Assembly: GCF_001579645.1 (NCBI RefSeq)
Contig: NZ_KQ970824.1
Location: 106,267 to 143,182, forward strand
DNA length: 36,916 nucleotides
Source of the DNA: Streptococcus infantis
GTDB taxonomy: Bacteria; Bacillota; Bacilli; Lactobacillales; Streptococcaceae
Reading direction: 5' to 3'
Made by a program: the position numbers and the translations under genes
Shown: in pieces, positions 1-8,478 of the stretch
How positions within the stretch are numbered: position 1 is the stretch's first letter
Layout: each line of letters starts with the position of its first letter
The notes under the pieces: generated by a model
What the model was told of the DNA's origin: nothing
The model's input: only the letters and a program-made list of their open reading frames with translations
Database searches by the model: none

Positions 1-346
1 TCCACGTAGCTATGCGTACAAACTTCCTCAAAAAGTTCGTCGCCTTGCACTAAAATCTGTTTACTCAGAAAAAGTTGCTGAAAACAAATTTGTAGCCGTT
101 GATTCTCTTGAATTTACAGCTCCAAAAACTGCTGAATTTGCAAAAGTTCTTGCAGCTTTGAGCATCGATTCTAAAGTCCTTGTTATTCTTGAAGAAGGAA
201 ACGAATTCGCAGCTCTTTCAGCTCGTAACCTTCCAAACGTGAAAGTTGCGACTGCTACAACTGCAAGTGTTCTTGACATCGCAAATAGTGACAAACTTCT
301 TGTTACTCAAGCAGCTATCTCTAAAATCGAGGAGGTTCTTGCATAA
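1..346 (+). CDS. rplD: 50S ribosomal protein L4, 3' part
   Basis: The reading frame is open from base 2 to the TAA at 344-346, so the N-terminal part lies outside the window. The visible 114 residues start [19 protein letters not shown] and end ISKIEEVLA, which is the C-terminal half of L4 with its basic segment followed by the compact Rossmann-like end. L4 is an assembly protein of the large subunit whose extended loop lines the exit tunnel, although that loop is mostly upstream of this part. The stop codon overlaps the ATG of rplW (TAATG), so the two are translationally coupled within the S10 operon. Confidence 0.96.
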
Positions 347-642
347 TGAATTTGTATGATGTTATCAAAAAACCTGTAATCACTGAAAGCTCAATGGCTC
401 AACTTGAAGCAGGAAAATATGTATTTGAAGTTGACACACGTGCGCACAAACTTTTGATCAAGCAAGCTGTTGAAGCTGCTTTCGAAGGTGTTAAAGTTGC
501 AAATGTTAACACAATCAACGTAAAACCTAAAGCTAAACGTGTTGGACGTTACACTGGTTTTACTAACAAAACTAAAAAAGCTATCATCACACTTACAGCT
601 GATTCAAAAGCAATCGAGTTGTTCGCTGCTGAAGCTGAATAA
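346..642 (+). CDS. rplW: 50S ribosomal protein L23
   Basis: This 98-residue protein has the usual bacterial L23 length and opens [17 protein letters not shown], the conserved L23 N-terminus. A basic internal stretch ([18 protein letters not shown], about residues 50-67) is the rRNA-binding loop. L23 sits at the tunnel exit and is the docking point for trigger factor and SRP. The start ATG overlaps the rplD stop by one base. The Shine-Dalgarno sequence (GAGG, 330-333) lies inside rplD. It precedes rplB by 17 bp. Confidence 0.97.
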
Positions 643-659
643 TCTAAGGAGGAAATATC

Positions 660-1493
660 GTGGGAATTCGTGTTTATAAACCAACAACAAACGGTCGCCG
701 TAATATGACTTCTTTGGATTTCGCTGAAATCACAACAAGCACACCAGAAAAAACTTTGCTTGTTGCTTTGAAGAGCAAGGCTGGTCGTAACAACAACGGT
801 CGTATCACTGTTCGTCACCAAGGTGGTGGACACAAACGTTTCTACCGCTTGGTTGACTTTAAACGTAACAAAGATAACGTTGAAGCAGTTGTTAAAACTA
901 TCGAGTACGATCCAAACCGTTCTGCAAACATCGCTCTTGTGCACTACACTGACGGTGTGAAAGCATACATCATCGCTCCAAAAGGTCTTGAAGTCGGTCA
1001 ACGTATCGTTTCAGGCCCTGAAGCTGATATCAAAGTAGGTAACGCTCTTCCGCTTGCTAACATCCCAGTTGGTACTTTGGTTCACAACATTGAGTTGAAA
1101 CCAGGTCGTGGTGGTGAATTGGTTCGTGCTGCTGGAGCTTCTGCTCAAGTATTGGGACAAGAAGGTAAATACGTTCTTGTTCGTCTTCAATCAGGCGAAG
1201 TTCGTATGATTCTTGGAACTTGTCGTGCTACAGTTGGTGTTGTCGGAAACGAACAACATGGACTTGTAAACCTTGGTAAAGCAGGACGTAGCCGTTGGAA
1301 AGGTATCCGTCCAACAGTTCGTGGTTCTGTAATGAACCCTAACGACCACCCACACGGTGGTGGTGAAGGTAAAGCACCAGTTGGTCGTAAAGCACCATCT
1401 ACTCCATGGGGCAAACCTGCTCTTGGTCTTAAAACTCGTAACAAGAAAGCGAAATCTGACAAACTTATCGTTCGTCGTCGCAACGAGAAATAA
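660..1493 (+). CDS. rplB: 50S ribosomal protein L2
   Basis: At 277 residues this is full-length L2, a primary 23S rRNA binder needed for subunit association and peptidyl-transferase assembly. The hallmark HPHGGGEGK motif occupies residues 230-238, and H230 corresponds to the conserved histidine near the peptidyl-transferase centre. The basic C-terminal tail ends [10 protein letters not shown]. The start is GTG, chosen because a strong AAGGAGG (646-652) lies 7 nt upstream and the protein then opens with the typical [16 protein letters not shown]. Confidence 0.97.
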   Translation: MGIRVYKPTTNGRRNMTSLDFAEITTSTPEKTLLVALKSKAGRNNNGRITVRHQGGGHKRFYRLVDFKRNKDNVEAVVKTIEYDPNRSANIALVHYTDGVKAYIIAPKGLEVGQRIVSGPEADIKVGNALPLANIPVGTLVHNIELKPGRGGELVRAAGASAQVLGQEGKYVLVRLQSGEVRMILGTCRATVGVVGNEQHGLVNLGKAGRSRWKGIRPTVRGSVMNPNDHPHGGGEGKAPVGRKAPSTPWGKPALGLKTRNKKAKSDKLIVRRRNEK

Positions 1494-1497
1494 TTTA

Positions 1498-1568
1498 AAA
1501 CTAGTCGCTTAAGCAACTAGAAATTCCGCCAGCTCGGTAGCGCTCCTTGTGAGCGCAAGCCGCTGTGG
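1498..1568 (+). other. Structured spacer between rplB and rpsS
   Basis: The 103-bp spacer holds two hairpins. CTAGTCGCTT/AAGCAACTAG (1501-1520) has one mismatch and almost no loop. GCGCTC (1540-1545) and GAGCGC (1551-1556) form a perfect 6-bp stem around CTTGT, extended by an outer CGG/CCG pair across small internal loops. There is no U-tract, so simple termination is unlikely. A role in mRNA processing or in setting relative expression is inference. Confidence 0.55.
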
Positions 1569-1596
1569 TACAAAATTTAAAGGAGAAAATATAAAA

Positions 1597-1878
1597 ATGG
1601 GACGCAGTCTTAAAAAAGGACCTTTCGTCGATGAGCATTTGATGAAAAAAGTTGAAGCTCAAGCTAACGACGAAAAGAAAAAAGTTATCAAAACTTGGTC
1701 ACGTCGTTCAACGATCTTCCCAAGTTTCATTGGTTACACTATCGCAGTTTATGATGGACGTAAACACGTACCTGTTTACATCCAAGAAGACATGGTAGGT
1801 CACAAGCTTGGTGAATTCGCACCAACTCGTACTTACAAAGGTCACGCCGCAGACGACAAGAAGACACGTAGAAAATAA
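1597..1878 (+). CDS. rpsS: 30S ribosomal protein S19
   Basis: The protein has 93 residues and opens [15 protein letters not shown], the canonical S19 start. It binds 16S rRNA in the head with S13 and contacts the A-site finger bridge. An in-frame upstream ATG at 1549 would add 16 residues unlike the family. The ATG at 1597 is preferred because AAGGAGAAAA (1580-1589) gives correct spacing and homologues begin there. The C-terminus [12 protein letters not shown] is typical of streptococcal S19. Confidence 0.97.
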
Positions 1879-1889
1879 GGAGAACATAA

Positions 1890-2234
1890 ATGGCAGAAAT
1901 TACTTCAGCTAAAGCAATGGCTCGCACAGTACGTGTTTCACCTCGTAAATCACGTCTTGTTCTTGACAACATCCGTGGTAAAAGCGTAGCCGATGCAATC
2001 GCAATTTTGACATTCACTCCAAACAAAGCTGCTGAAATCATCTTGAAAGTTTTGAACTCAGCTGTAGCTAACGCTGAAAACAACTTTGGTTTGGATAAAG
2101 CTAACTTGGTAGTATCTGAAGCATTCGCAAACGAAGGACCAACTATGAAACGTTTCCGTCCACGTGCGAAAGGTTCAGCTTCACCAATCAACAAACGTAC
2201 AGCTCACATCACTGTAGCTGTTGCAGAAAAATAA
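1890..2234 (+). CDS. rplV: 50S ribosomal protein L22
   Basis: This is a full-length L22 of 114 residues. It has the N-terminal [17 protein letters not shown] segment (from about residue 10) and the long beta-hairpin region around [15 protein letters not shown] (about residues 83-97), which narrows the exit tunnel and is where macrolide-resistance changes are known in the family. I see no insertion or duplication in the loop. It starts 11 bp after rpsS with an AAGGAGAA ribosome-binding site. Confidence 0.97.
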   Translation: MAEITSAKAMARTVRVSPRKSRLVLDNIRGKSVADAIAILTFTPNKAAEIILKVLNSAVANAENNFGLDKANLVVSEAFANEGPTMKRFRPRAKGSASPINKRTAHITVAVAEK

Positions 2235-2246
2235 GGAGGTAAAATC

Positions 2247-2900
2247 GTGGGTCAAAAAGTACATCCAATTGGTATGCGTGTCGGCATCATCCGTGATTGG
2301 GATGCCAAATGGTATGCTGAAAAAGAATACGCGGATTACCTTCATGAAGATCTTGCAATCCGTAAATTCGTTCAAAAAGAACTTGCTGACGCAGCTGTTT
2401 CAACTATTGAAATCGAACGCGCAGTAAACAAAGTTAACGTTTCACTTCACACTGCTAAACCAGGTATGGTTATCGGTAAAGGTGGTGCTAACGTTGATGC
2501 ACTTCGTGCTAAACTTAATAAATTGACTGGAAAACAAGTACACATCAACATCATCGAAATCAAACAACCGGATTTGGATGCTCACCTTGTTGGTGAAGGA
2601 ATTGCTCGTCAATTGGAGCAACGTGTTGCTTTCCGTCGTGCACAAAAACAAGCAATCCAACGTGCTATGCGTGCTGGAGCTAAAGGAATTAAAACTCAAG
2701 TATCAGGTCGTTTGAACGGTGCAGATATTGCCCGTGCTGAAGGATACTCTGAAGGAACAGTTCCGCTTCACACACTTCGCGCAGATATCGATTACGCTTG
2801 GGAAGAAGCAGATACTACATACGGTAAACTTGGTGTTAAAGTATGGATCTACCGTGGTGAAGTTCTTCCAGCTCGTAAAAACACTAAAGGAGGTAAATAA
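2247..2900 (+). CDS. rpsC: 30S ribosomal protein S3
   Basis: This 217-residue S3 opens [18 protein letters not shown] after a GTG start, with AAGGAGG (2233-2239) just upstream. The type II KH domain carries the GKGG loop at residues 77-80 within [15 protein letters not shown]3 lines the mRNA entry channel and has intrinsic helicase activity with S4 and S5. The C-terminal domain ends [16 protein letters not shown]. It is separated by only 3 bp from rplP, so coupling is likely. Confidence 0.97.
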
Positions 2901-2903
2901 CCA

Positions 2904-3317
2904 ATGTTAGTACCTAAACGTGTTAAACACCGTCGTGAATTCCGTGGTAAAATGCGCGGTGAAGCTAAAGGTGGGAAAGAAGTAGCATTTGGTGAATACG
3001 GTCTTCAAGCTACAACTAGCCACTGGATCACTAACCGCCAAATCGAAGCTGCTCGTATCGCCATGACTCGTTACATGAAACGTGGTGGTAAAGTTTGGAT
3101 TAAAATCTTCCCACACAAATCTTACACAGCTAAAGCTATCGGGGTTCGTATGGGATCTGGTAAAGGGGCACCTGAAGGTTGGGTAGCACCAGTTAAACGT
3201 GGTAAAGTAATGTTTGAAGTTGCTGGTGTATCTGAAGAAGTTGCTCGCGAAGCGCTTCGTCTTGCAAGCCACAAATTGCCAGTTAAATGTAAATTCGTAA
3301 AACGTGAAGCAGAATAA
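2904..3317 (+). CDS. rplP: 50S ribosomal protein L16
   Basis: This 137-residue L16 opens [18 protein letters not shown]16 organises the A-site tRNA-binding region and helps a late step of 50S assembly. Conserved segments seen include [21 protein letters not shown] (first 20 residues from about 35) and the glycine-rich [17 protein letters not shown] region (about residues 77-93). The ribosome-binding site AAAGGAGG (2886-2893) sits inside the end of rpsC. Confidence 0.97.
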   Translation: MLVPKRVKHRREFRGKMRGEAKGGKEVAFGEYGLQATTSHWITNRQIEAARIAMTRYMKRGGKVWIKIFPHKSYTAKAIGVRMGSGKGAPEGWVAPVKRGKVMFEVAGVSEEVAREALRLASHKLPVKCKFVKREAE

Positions 3318-3326
3318 GGAGAAGGC

Positions 3327-3533
3327 ATGAAACTTAATGAAGTAAAAGAATTTGTTAAAGAACTTCGTGGTCTTTCTCAAGAAGAACTCGCGAAGCGCGA
3401 AAACGAATTGAAAAAAGAATTGTTCGAACTTCGTTTCCAAGCTGCTACTGGTCAATTAGAACAAACAGCTCGCTTGAAAGAAGTTAAAAAACAAATCGCT
3501 CGTATCAAAACAGTTCAATCTGAAGCGAAATAA
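3327..3533 (+). CDS. rpmC: 50S ribosomal protein L29
   Basis: A 68-residue two-helix protein that opens [20 protein letters not shown] and contains the signature [11 protein letters not shown] around residues 36-46. L29 lies near the tunnel exit beside L23. It is 9 bp after rplP with AAGGAG at 3316-3321. Length and sequence are usual for the family. Confidence 0.96.
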
Positions 3534-3557
3534 TAGACTAGGGAAGGAGAAATTTCA

Positions 3558-3818
3558 ATGGAACGCAATAATCGTAAAGTTCTTGTTGGACGTGTTGTAT
3601 CTGACAAAATGGACAAGACAATCACAGTTGTAGTTGAAACAAAACGTAACCACCCAGTCTATGGTAAACGTATTAACTACTCTAAAAAATACAAAGCACA
3701 TGATGAAAACAATGTTGCCAAAGAAGGCGATATCGTACGTATCATGGAAACTCGCCCGCTTTCAGCTACAAAACGTTTCCGTCTTGTAGAAGTTGTTGAA
3801 GAAGCGGTCATCATCTAA
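3558..3818 (+). CDS. rpsQ: 30S ribosomal protein S17
   Basis: An 86-residue OB-fold protein opening [20 protein letters not shown]. The S17 signature region [21 protein letters not shown] is at about residues 58-78. S17 is a primary 16S rRNA binder important early in 30S assembly. A GGAAGGAG site precedes the ATG by 8 nt. Confidence 0.97.
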
Positions 3819-3843
3819 TCAAACCTGAAAGGAGAAAACTGAA

Positions 3844-4212
3844 ATGATTCAAACAGAAACTCGTTTGAAAGTCGCAGACAACAGCGGTGCTCGCGAAATC
3901 TTGACTATCAAAGTTCTTGGTGGTTCAGGACGTAAATTTGCAAACATCGGTGATGTTATTGTGGCATCTGTAAAACAAGCTACTCCTGGTGGTGCGGTTA
4001 AAAAAGGTGACGTTGTTAAAGCAGTTATCGTTCGTACTAAATCAGGTGCTCGTCGTGCTGATGGTTCATACATCAAATTTGACGAAAACGCAGCAGTTAT
4101 CATCCGTGACGACAAAACTCCTCGCGGAACACGTATCTTTGGCCCAGTTGCACGTGAATTGCGTGAAGGTGGCTTCATGAAGATCGTGTCACTTGCTCCA
4201 GAAGTACTTTAA
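3844..4212 (+). CDS. rplN: 50S ribosomal protein L14
   Basis: This 122-residue L14 opens [19 protein letters not shown], the canonical start. It contains the L14 signature around [18 protein letters not shown] (about residues 44-61) and ends [11 protein letters not shown]14 forms an intersubunit bridge and is the target surface of the silencing factor RsfS. AAAGGAG lies at 3829-3835. A 72-bp structured spacer follows, in contrast with the tight joints before it. Confidence 0.97.
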   Translation: MIQTETRLKVADNSGAREILTIKVLGGSGRKFANIGDVIVASVKQATPGGAVKKGDVVKAVIVRTKSGARRADGSYIKFDENAAVIIRDDKTPRGTRIFGPVARELREGGFMKIVSLAPEVL

Positions 4213-4228
4213 TCAATAAAAACAAACA

Positions 4229-4262
4229 CAGTCCCCTGGCTTAGCCAGGGTGCCCATTGGGC
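4229..4262 (+). other. Tandem hairpins between rplN and rplX
   Basis: Two perfect hairpins stand back to back: CCCTGGC (4234-4240) with GCCAGGG (4244-4250) around TTA, then GCCCA (4252-4256) with TGGGC (4258-4262) around one base. No T-run follows, so an intrinsic terminator is unlikely. Such GC-rich hairpins in an otherwise AT-rich spacer may act in mRNA stability or processing, which is inference. Confidence 0.6.
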
Positions 4263-4284
4263 GTAAGAATAAAAGGAGAAAAAA

Positions 4285-4590
4285 ATGTTTGTAAAAAAAG
4301 GCGACAAAGTTCGCGTAATCGCTGGTAAAGATAAGGGAACAGAAGCTGTTGTCCTTACTGCCCTTCCAAAAGTAAACAAAGTTATCGTTGAAGGTGTTAA
4401 TATCGTTAAGAAACACCAACGTCCAACTAATGAACTTCCTCAAGGTGGTATCATCGAGAAGGAAGCAGCTATCCACGTATCAAACGTTCAAGTTTTGGAC
4501 AAAAATGGTGTAGCTGGTCGTGTTGGTTACAAATTTGTAGACGGTAAAAAAGTTCGCTACAACAAAAAATCAGGCGAAGTGCTTGATTAA
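4285..4590 (+). CDS. rplX: 50S ribosomal protein L24
   Basis: A 101-residue protein with an N-terminal KOW motif ([20 protein letters not shown], from residue 3). L24 is one of the two assembly-initiator proteins that bind the 5' end of 23S rRNA. The C-terminus ends [14 protein letters not shown]. The start follows AAAAGGAGAAAA (4270-4281). Length is usual for Firmicutes. Confidence 0.97.
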
Positions 4591-4613
4591 TCACGAAGGA
4601 AAGGAGAAGTATA

Positions 4614-5156
4614 ATGGCAAATCGTTTAAAAGAAAAATATCTTAATGAAGTAGTTCCTGCTTTGACAGAACAATTTAACTACTCATCAGTGATGGCTGTT
4701 CCTAAAGTGGATAAGATCGTTTTGAACATGGGTGTTGGTGAAGCAGTATCAAACGCTAAAAGCCTTGAAAAAGCTGCTGAAGAATTGGCGCTTATCTCAG
4801 GTCAAAAACCACTTATCACTAAAGCTAAAAAATCTATCGCCGGCTTCCGTCTTCGTGAAGGTGTTGCGATCGGTGCAAAAGTTACCCTTCGTGGTGAACG
4901 TATGTACGAATTCTTGGATAAATTGGTTTCAGTATCACTTCCACGTGTACGTGACTTCCACGGTGTTCCAACAAAATCATTTGACGGACGCGGAAACTAC
5001 ACACTTGGTGTGAAAGAGCAATTGATTTTCCCAGAAATCAACTTTGATGACGTTGACAAAACTCGTGGTCTTGACATCGTTATCGTTACTACTGCTAACA
5101 CTGACGAAGAGTCACGTGCATTGCTTACAGGCCTTGGAATGCCTTTTGCAAAATAA
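4614..5156 (+). CDS. rplE: 50S ribosomal protein L5
   Basis: This 180-residue L5 binds 5S rRNA and contacts the P-site tRNA elbow. It has the typical segments [20 protein letters not shown] at the N-terminus, [16 protein letters not shown] (about residues 29-44) and the conserved [20 protein letters not shown] (about residues 108-127). AAAGGAG (4600-4606) is the ribosome-binding site. It joins rpsN after 17 bp. Confidence 0.97.
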   Translation: MANRLKEKYLNEVVPALTEQFNYSSVMAVPKVDKIVLNMGVGEAVSNAKSLEKAAEELALISGQKPLITKAKKSIAGFRLREGVAIGAKVTLRGERMYEFLDKLVSVSLPRVRDFHGVPTKSFDGRGNYTLGVKEQLIFPEINFDDVDKTRGLDIVIVTTANTDEESRALLTGLGMPFAK

Positions 5157-5173
5157 TATAGGAGGTATAACTA

Positions 5174-5359
5174 ATGGCTAAAAAATCTATGATTGCTAAG
5201 AACAAACGCCCAGCGAAGTTCTCTACTCAAGCATACACTCGCTGTGAACGTTGTGGACGTCCACACTCAGTTTACCGCAAGTTTAAACTTTGCCGTGTTT
5301 GCTTCCGTGAATTGGCATATAAAGGTCAGATCCCTGGTGTAACAAAAGCATCTTGGTAA
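5174..5359 (+). CDS. rpsN: 30S ribosomal protein S14, zinc-binding type Z
   Basis: At 61 residues this is the short, zinc-binding S14 form. C24 and C27 (CERC) and C40 and C43 (CRVC) make the four-cysteine site. Known biology: many Firmicutes also carry a longer, zinc-independent S14 paralogue elsewhere that replaces this one when zinc is scarce. None is in this window. The ribosome-binding site is TAGGAGG (5159-5165). Confidence 0.97.
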   Translation: MAKKSMIAKNKRPAKFSTQAYTRCERCGRPHSVYRKFKLCRVCFRELAYKGQIPGVTKASW

Positions 5360-5373
5360 TATCATGATACAAA

Positions 5374-5461
5374 GAGCGTAACAACCCCAGCAAAAATAGG
5401 AGATTTGGTGCAGGAGAGATGCTCCAAGACAAATCTATCTTTTTTGCCCAGGTTGTAGCTC
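5374..5461 (+). ncRNA. Long hairpin element 1 in the rpsN-rpsH spacer
   Basis: The spacer holds one long interrupted stem: GAGC (5374-5377) with GCTC (5458-5461), CAACC (5382-5386) with GGTTG (5451-5455), GCAAAAA (5390-5396) with TTTTTGC (5441-5447), AGATTTG (5401-5407) with CAAATCT (5430-5436), and GGAG (5413-5416) with CTCC (5422-5425). An internal loop TAGG/ATCT and the apical region are shared with a paralogous element after rpsH (5983-6072). Their stems differ by compensatory changes, which supports a real RNA structure. I cannot assign it to a named family. Confidence 0.7.
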
Positions 5462-5524
5462 GTGTTCAAATGAGATTATCTTGTTTGAATGTGTCAATAC
5501 TATCTGAGCCCAGCTCAATCATTA

Positions 5525-5554
5525 ACTAGCAAGTGCAACTTGCAAACTACTAGT
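5525..5554 (+). other. Hairpin upstream of the rpsH ribosome-binding site
   Basis: GCAAGT (5529-5534) and ACTTGC (5538-5543) form a perfect stem around GCA, nested inside ACTAG (5525-5529) and CTAGT (5550-5554). It ends 3 nt before the AGAGGAGAAA ribosome-binding site of rpsH, so it could influence rpsH translation. That effect is inferred only from position. Confidence 0.5.
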
Positions 5555-5571
5555 AAGAGGAGAAAAATAAA

Positions 5572-5970
5572 ATGGTTATGACTGACCCAATCGCAGACTT
5601 CCTAACTCGTATTCGTAACGCTAACCAAGCAAAACACGAAGTACTTGAAGTACCTGCATCAAACATCAAAAAAGGGATTGCTGAAATCCTTAAACGCGAA
5701 GGTTTTGTTAAGAACGTAGAAATCATCGAAGATGACAAACAAGGCATCATCCGTGTATTCCTTAAATACGGACCAAACGGTGAAAAGGTTATCACTAACT
5801 TGAAACGTGTTTCTAAACCAGGACTTCGTGTCTACAAAAAACGTGAAGATCTTCCAAAAGTACTTAACGGTCTTGGAATTGCTATCCTTTCAACTTCAGA
5901 AGGTTTGCTTACTGATAAAGAAGCTCGCCAAAAGAACGTTGGTGGGGAAGTTATCGCTTACGTTTGGTAA
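5572..5970 (+). CDS. rpsH: 30S ribosomal protein S8
   Basis: This 132-residue S8 opens [20 protein letters not shown] and ends with the signature [20 protein letters not shown] (from about residue 104) and EVIAYVW. S8 binds 16S rRNA helix 21 and in E. coli is the translational repressor of the spc operon. Here it is flanked on both sides by 212-bp and 225-bp spacers that carry paralogous hairpins, unlike any other gene in this operon. The ATG at 5572 fits GAGGAGAAA at 5557-5565. Confidence 0.97.
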   Translation: MVMTDPIADFLTRIRNANQAKHEVLEVPASNIKKGIAEILKREGFVKNVEIIEDDKQGIIRVFLKYGPNGEKVITNLKRVSKPGLRVYKKREDLPKVLNGLGIAILSTSEGLLTDKEARQKNVGGEVIAYVW

Positions 5971-5982
5971 TTCATGATGTGA

Positions 5983-6072
5983 GAGCGTTAAAAGAATGCA
6001 GTGAAAATAGGAAGTTTGTAGCAGGAGCGATGCTCCAAGACAAACTTATCTTTTTCACCGGATTCTTAGCTC
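5983..6072 (+). ncRNA. Long hairpin element 2 in the rpsH-rplF spacer
   Basis: This is a second copy of the element before rpsH. Stems are GAGC (5983-5986) with GCTC (6069-6072), AAGAAT (5992-5997) with ATTCTT (6062-6067), GTGAAAA (6001-6007) with TTTTCAC (6052-6058), AAGTTTG (6012-6018) with CAAACTT (6041-6047), and GGAGC (6024-6028) with GCTCC (6032-6036). TAGG opposite ATCT is retained exactly. The flanks ATGAT upstream and TAGCTCG downstream are also shared with copy 1. A multi-copy streptococcal intergenic repeat is a possible alternative origin. Confidence 0.7.
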
Positions 6073-6156
6073 GAACTCAAATCAAGATACAAAGTTCTTA
6101 GAGCGTGTTCAGTTCAGCTCTTGAACTAAATAAGTATCTTTAACCCCGTGAAAACT

Positions 6157-6169
6157 GGCCATCATGGCC
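6157..6169 (+). other. Small hairpin before rplF
   Basis: GGCCA and TGGCC form a perfect stem around TCA, just upstream of the AACAGGAG ribosome-binding site of rplF. It is the last structured piece of the 225-bp rpsH-rplF spacer. The rest of that spacer (6073-6150) shows no gene; it has a weaker inverted pair GTTCA/TGAAC. Confidence 0.4.
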
Positions 6170-6195
6170 TGACAATTTAACAGGAGAATAAAAAC

Positions 6196-6732
6196 ATGTC
6201 ACGTATTGGTAATAAAGTTATCGTGTTGCCTGCTGGTGTTGAAATCACTAACAATGACAACGTTGTAACTGTAAAAGGACCTAAAGGAGAACTTACTCGT
6301 GAGTTCTCAAAAGATATTGAAATCCGTGTGGAAGGAAGTGAAGTAACTCTTCACCGTCCAAACGATTCAAAAGAAATGAAAACTATCCACGGAACTACTC
6401 GTGCCCTTTTGAACAACATGGTTGTTGGTGTATCAGAAGGATTCAAGAAACAACTTGAAATGCGTGGGGTTGGTTACCGTGCACAACTTCAAGGAAACAA
6501 ACTTGTCTTGGCTGTTGGTAAATCTCATCCAGATGAAGTTGAAGCTCCAGAAGGAATTACTTTTGAACTTCCAAACCCAACAAACATTGTTATCAGCGGA
6601 ATTTCAAAAGAAGTAGTTGGTCAAACAGCTGCTTACGTACGTAGCCTTCGCTCACCAGAACCTTATAAAGGTAAAGGTATCCGTTACGTTGGCGAATACG
6701 TTCGTCTTAAAGAAGGTAAAACAGGTAAATAA
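6196..6732 (+). CDS. rplF: 50S ribosomal protein L6
   Basis: A 178-residue L6 with two duplicated domains. It opens [17 protein letters not shown] and contains the C-terminal signature [25 protein letters not shown] (first 20 residues from about 153). L6 stabilises the base of the L7/L12 stalk near the sarcin-ricin loop. ACAGGAG (6180-6186) precedes the ATG. Length and sequence are ordinary. Confidence 0.97.
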   Translation: MSRIGNKVIVLPAGVEITNNDNVVTVKGPKGELTREFSKDIEIRVEGSEVTLHRPNDSKEMKTIHGTTRALLNNMVVGVSEGFKKQLEMRGVGYRAQLQGNKLVLAVGKSHPDEVEAPEGITFELPNPTNIVISGISKEVVGQTAAYVRSLRSPEPYKGKGIRYVGEYVRLKEGKTGK

Positions 6733-6738
6733 TCTTGA

Positions 6739-6788
6739 GTGGTTGAATATCAACCACCAAGCTATTTTCCAACTTTGTGCATAGCACA
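6739..6788 (+). other. Two perfect hairpins between rplF and rplR
   Basis: GTGGTTGA (6739-6746) pairs with TCAACCAC (6750-6757) around ATA, and TGTGC (6776-6780) pairs with GCACA (6784-6788) around ATA. Neither has a terminal T-run. Both lie in the 82-bp spacer ahead of the rplR ribosome-binding site. Confidence 0.55.
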
Positions 6789-6814
6789 CAATTAAAACTA
6801 AAGAGGTGAAAACT

Positions 6815-7171
6815 GTGATTTCTAAACCAGATAAAAACAAACTCCGCCAAAAACGCCACCGTCGCGTTCGCGGAAAACTCTCTGGAACTGCTGATCGCCC
6901 ACGTTTGAACGTATTCCGTTCTAATACAGGCATCTACGCTCAAGTTATTGATGACGTAGCGGGTGTAACGCTCGCAAGTGCTTCAACTCTTGACAAAGAA
7001 GTTTCAAAAGGAACAAAAACTGAACAAGCCGTTGCTGTCGGTAAACTCGTTGCAGAACGTGCAAACGCTAAAGGTATTTCAGAAGTGGTGTTCGACCGCG
7101 GTGGATATCTATATCACGGACGTGTGAAAGCTTTGGCTGATGCAGCTCGTGAAAACGGATTGAAATTCTAA
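6815..7171 (+). CDS. rplR: 50S ribosomal protein L18
   Basis: This 118-residue L18 opens (V)[18 protein letters not shown] and contains [20 protein letters not shown] (about residues 24-43). It ends [13 protein letters not shown] and, with L5, anchors 5S rRNA. A GTG at 6806 is also in frame, but it falls inside the Shine-Dalgarno AAGAGGTG (6801-6808). The GTG at 6815 has correct spacing and gives the usual length. Confidence 0.96.
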
Positions 7172-7188
7172 TAGGAGGACACTAGAAA

Positions 7189-7683
7189 ATGGCATTTAAA
7201 GACAATGCAGTTGAATTTGAAGAACGCGTAGTTGCTGTCAACCGTGTTACAAAAGTTGTTAAAGGTGGACGTCGTCTTCGTTTCGCAGCTCTTGTAGTCG
7301 TTGGTGACCACAACGGTCGCGTAGGATTTGGTACTGGTAAAGCTCAAGAAGTTCCAGAAGCAATCCGCAAAGCAGTAGAAGATGCTAAGAAAAACTTGAT
7401 CGAAGTTCCTATGGTTGGAACAACAATCCCACACGAAGTTATTTCAGAATTCGGTGGAGCTAAAGTATTGTTGAAACCAGCTGTAGAAGGTTCTGGAGTT
7501 GCCGCTGGTGGTGCTGTTCGTGCCGTTATCGAGTTGGCAGGTGTAGCTGATGTTACATCTAAATCTCTTGGCTCAAATACTCCAATCAACATTGTTCGAG
7601 CAACTGTTGAAGGTTTGAAACAATTGAAACGCGCTGAAGAAGTTGCTGCCCTTCGTGGTATTTCAGTTTCTGATTTGGCATAA
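7189..7683 (+). CDS. rpsE: 30S ribosomal protein S5
   Basis: This 164-residue S5 has the N-terminal double-stranded-RNA-binding-like domain with [20 protein letters not shown] (residues 12-31), the G-rich loop [20 protein letters not shown], and the C-terminal domain ending [11 protein letters not shown]5 takes part in decoding fidelity and mRNA unwinding. The GGAGG at 7173-7177 lies 11 nt before the ATG. Confidence 0.97.
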   Translation: MAFKDNAVEFEERVVAVNRVTKVVKGGRRLRFAALVVVGDHNGRVGFGTGKAQEVPEAIRKAVEDAKKNLIEVPMVGTTIPHEVISEFGGAKVLLKPAVEGSGVAAGGAVRAVIELAGVADVTSKSLGSNTPINIVRATVEGLKQLKRAEEVAALRGISVSDLA

Positions 7684-7696
7684 GAAAGGGGATAAA

Positions 7697-7879
7697 ATGG
7701 CTCAAATTAAAATTACTTTGACTAAGTCTCCAATCGGACGCATTCCATCACAACGTAAAACTGTTGTAGCACTTGGACTTGGCAAATTGAACAGCTCTGT
7801 TATTAAAGAAGATAACGCTGCAATCCGTGGTATGATCACGGCAGTATCTCACTTGGTAACAGTTGAAGAAGTAAACTAA
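7697..7879 (+). CDS. rpmD: 50S ribosomal protein L30
   Basis: A 60-residue L30 opening [20 protein letters not shown] and ending [10 protein letters not shown]. An upstream in-frame start at 7643 would overlap rpsE by 41 bp and add 18 residues absent from the family. The ATG at 7697 has AAAGGGGAT at 7685-7693 and gives the usual length, so it is preferred. A long structured spacer follows. Confidence 0.96.
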   Translation: MAQIKITLTKSPIGRIPSQRKTVVALGLGKLNSSVIKEDNAAIRGMITAVSHLVTVEEVN

Positions 7880-7884
7880 TTAAA

Positions 7885-7989
7885 TTTTAGGGGATGTGCA
7901 GTATACCATCCCCTAAAACTAGATATAGTCATCTTTGATGACTAAGGTATAGGCGAGTTGATAGGAGAGACAACCTTTTCTCTCTTATC
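7885..7989 (+). other. Triple hairpin spacer between rpmD and rplO
   Basis: Three stems are stacked in 146 bp. A perfect 12-bp stem, TTTTAGGGGATG (7885-7896) with CATCCCCTAAAA (7907-7918), comes first. A perfect 8-bp stem, TAGTCATC (7926-7933) with GATGACTA (7937-7944), follows. A longer imperfect stem runs from GATAGGAGAGA (7960-7970) to the CTCTTATC ending at 7989. The first resembles an attenuator without a T-run. The function is not known to me. Confidence 0.6.
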
Positions 7990-8025
7990 GGCGCTAGCAT
8001 TTTACAAAAGAGGAGAAAATATATA

Positions 8026-8466
8026 ATGAAACTTCATGAATTGAAACCTGCAGAAGGTTCTCGTAAAACTCGTAACCGTGTAGGTCGTGGTACTTCATCA
8101 GGTAACGGTAAAACATCTGGTCGTGGTCAAAAAGGTCAAAAAGCTCGTAGCGGTGGTGGAGTACGCCTTGGTTTTGAAGGTGGACAAACTCCATTGTTCC
8201 GTCGTCTTCCAAAACGTGGATTCACTAACATCAACGCTAAAGAATATGCAATTGTTAACCTTGACCAATTGAACGTCTTTGAAGATGGTGCAGAAGTAAC
8301 TCCAGTTGTTCTTATCGAATCAGGAATTGTTAAAGCTGAAAAATCAGGTATCAAAATTCTTGGTAACGGTGAGTTGACTAAGAAATTGTCTGTAAAAGCA
8401 GCTAAATTCTCTAAATCAGCTGAAGAAGCTATCACTGCTAAAGGTGGTTCAGTAGAAGTCATCTAA
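8026..8466 (+). CDS. rplO: 50S ribosomal protein L15
   Basis: This 146-residue L15 has a long Gly/Arg-rich N-terminal tail ([20 protein letters not shown] from about residue 24) that penetrates 23S rRNA, then the globular domain with [17 protein letters not shown] (about residues 50-66). It opens [31 protein letters not shown] (8009-8019) is the ribosome-binding site. Spacing of 12 bp to secY suggests they are translated from the same message. Confidence 0.97.
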   Translation: MKLHELKPAEGSRKTRNRVGRGTSSGNGKTSGRGQKGQKARSGGGVRLGFEGGQTPLFRRLPKRGFTNINAKEYAIVNLDQLNVFEDGAEVTPVVLIESGIVKAEKSGIKILGNGELTKKLSVKAAKFSKSAEEAITAKGGSVEVI

Positions 8467-8478
8467 GAGAGGTGACCT

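Noticed and set aside
549-1001. Long open frame antisense to rplW and rplB
   Set aside because: It is a by-product of biased codon use in highly expressed ribosomal genes. It has no ribosome-binding site and no recognisable protein features. The same holds for the other antisense frames across the ribosomal, adhE and gap genes.
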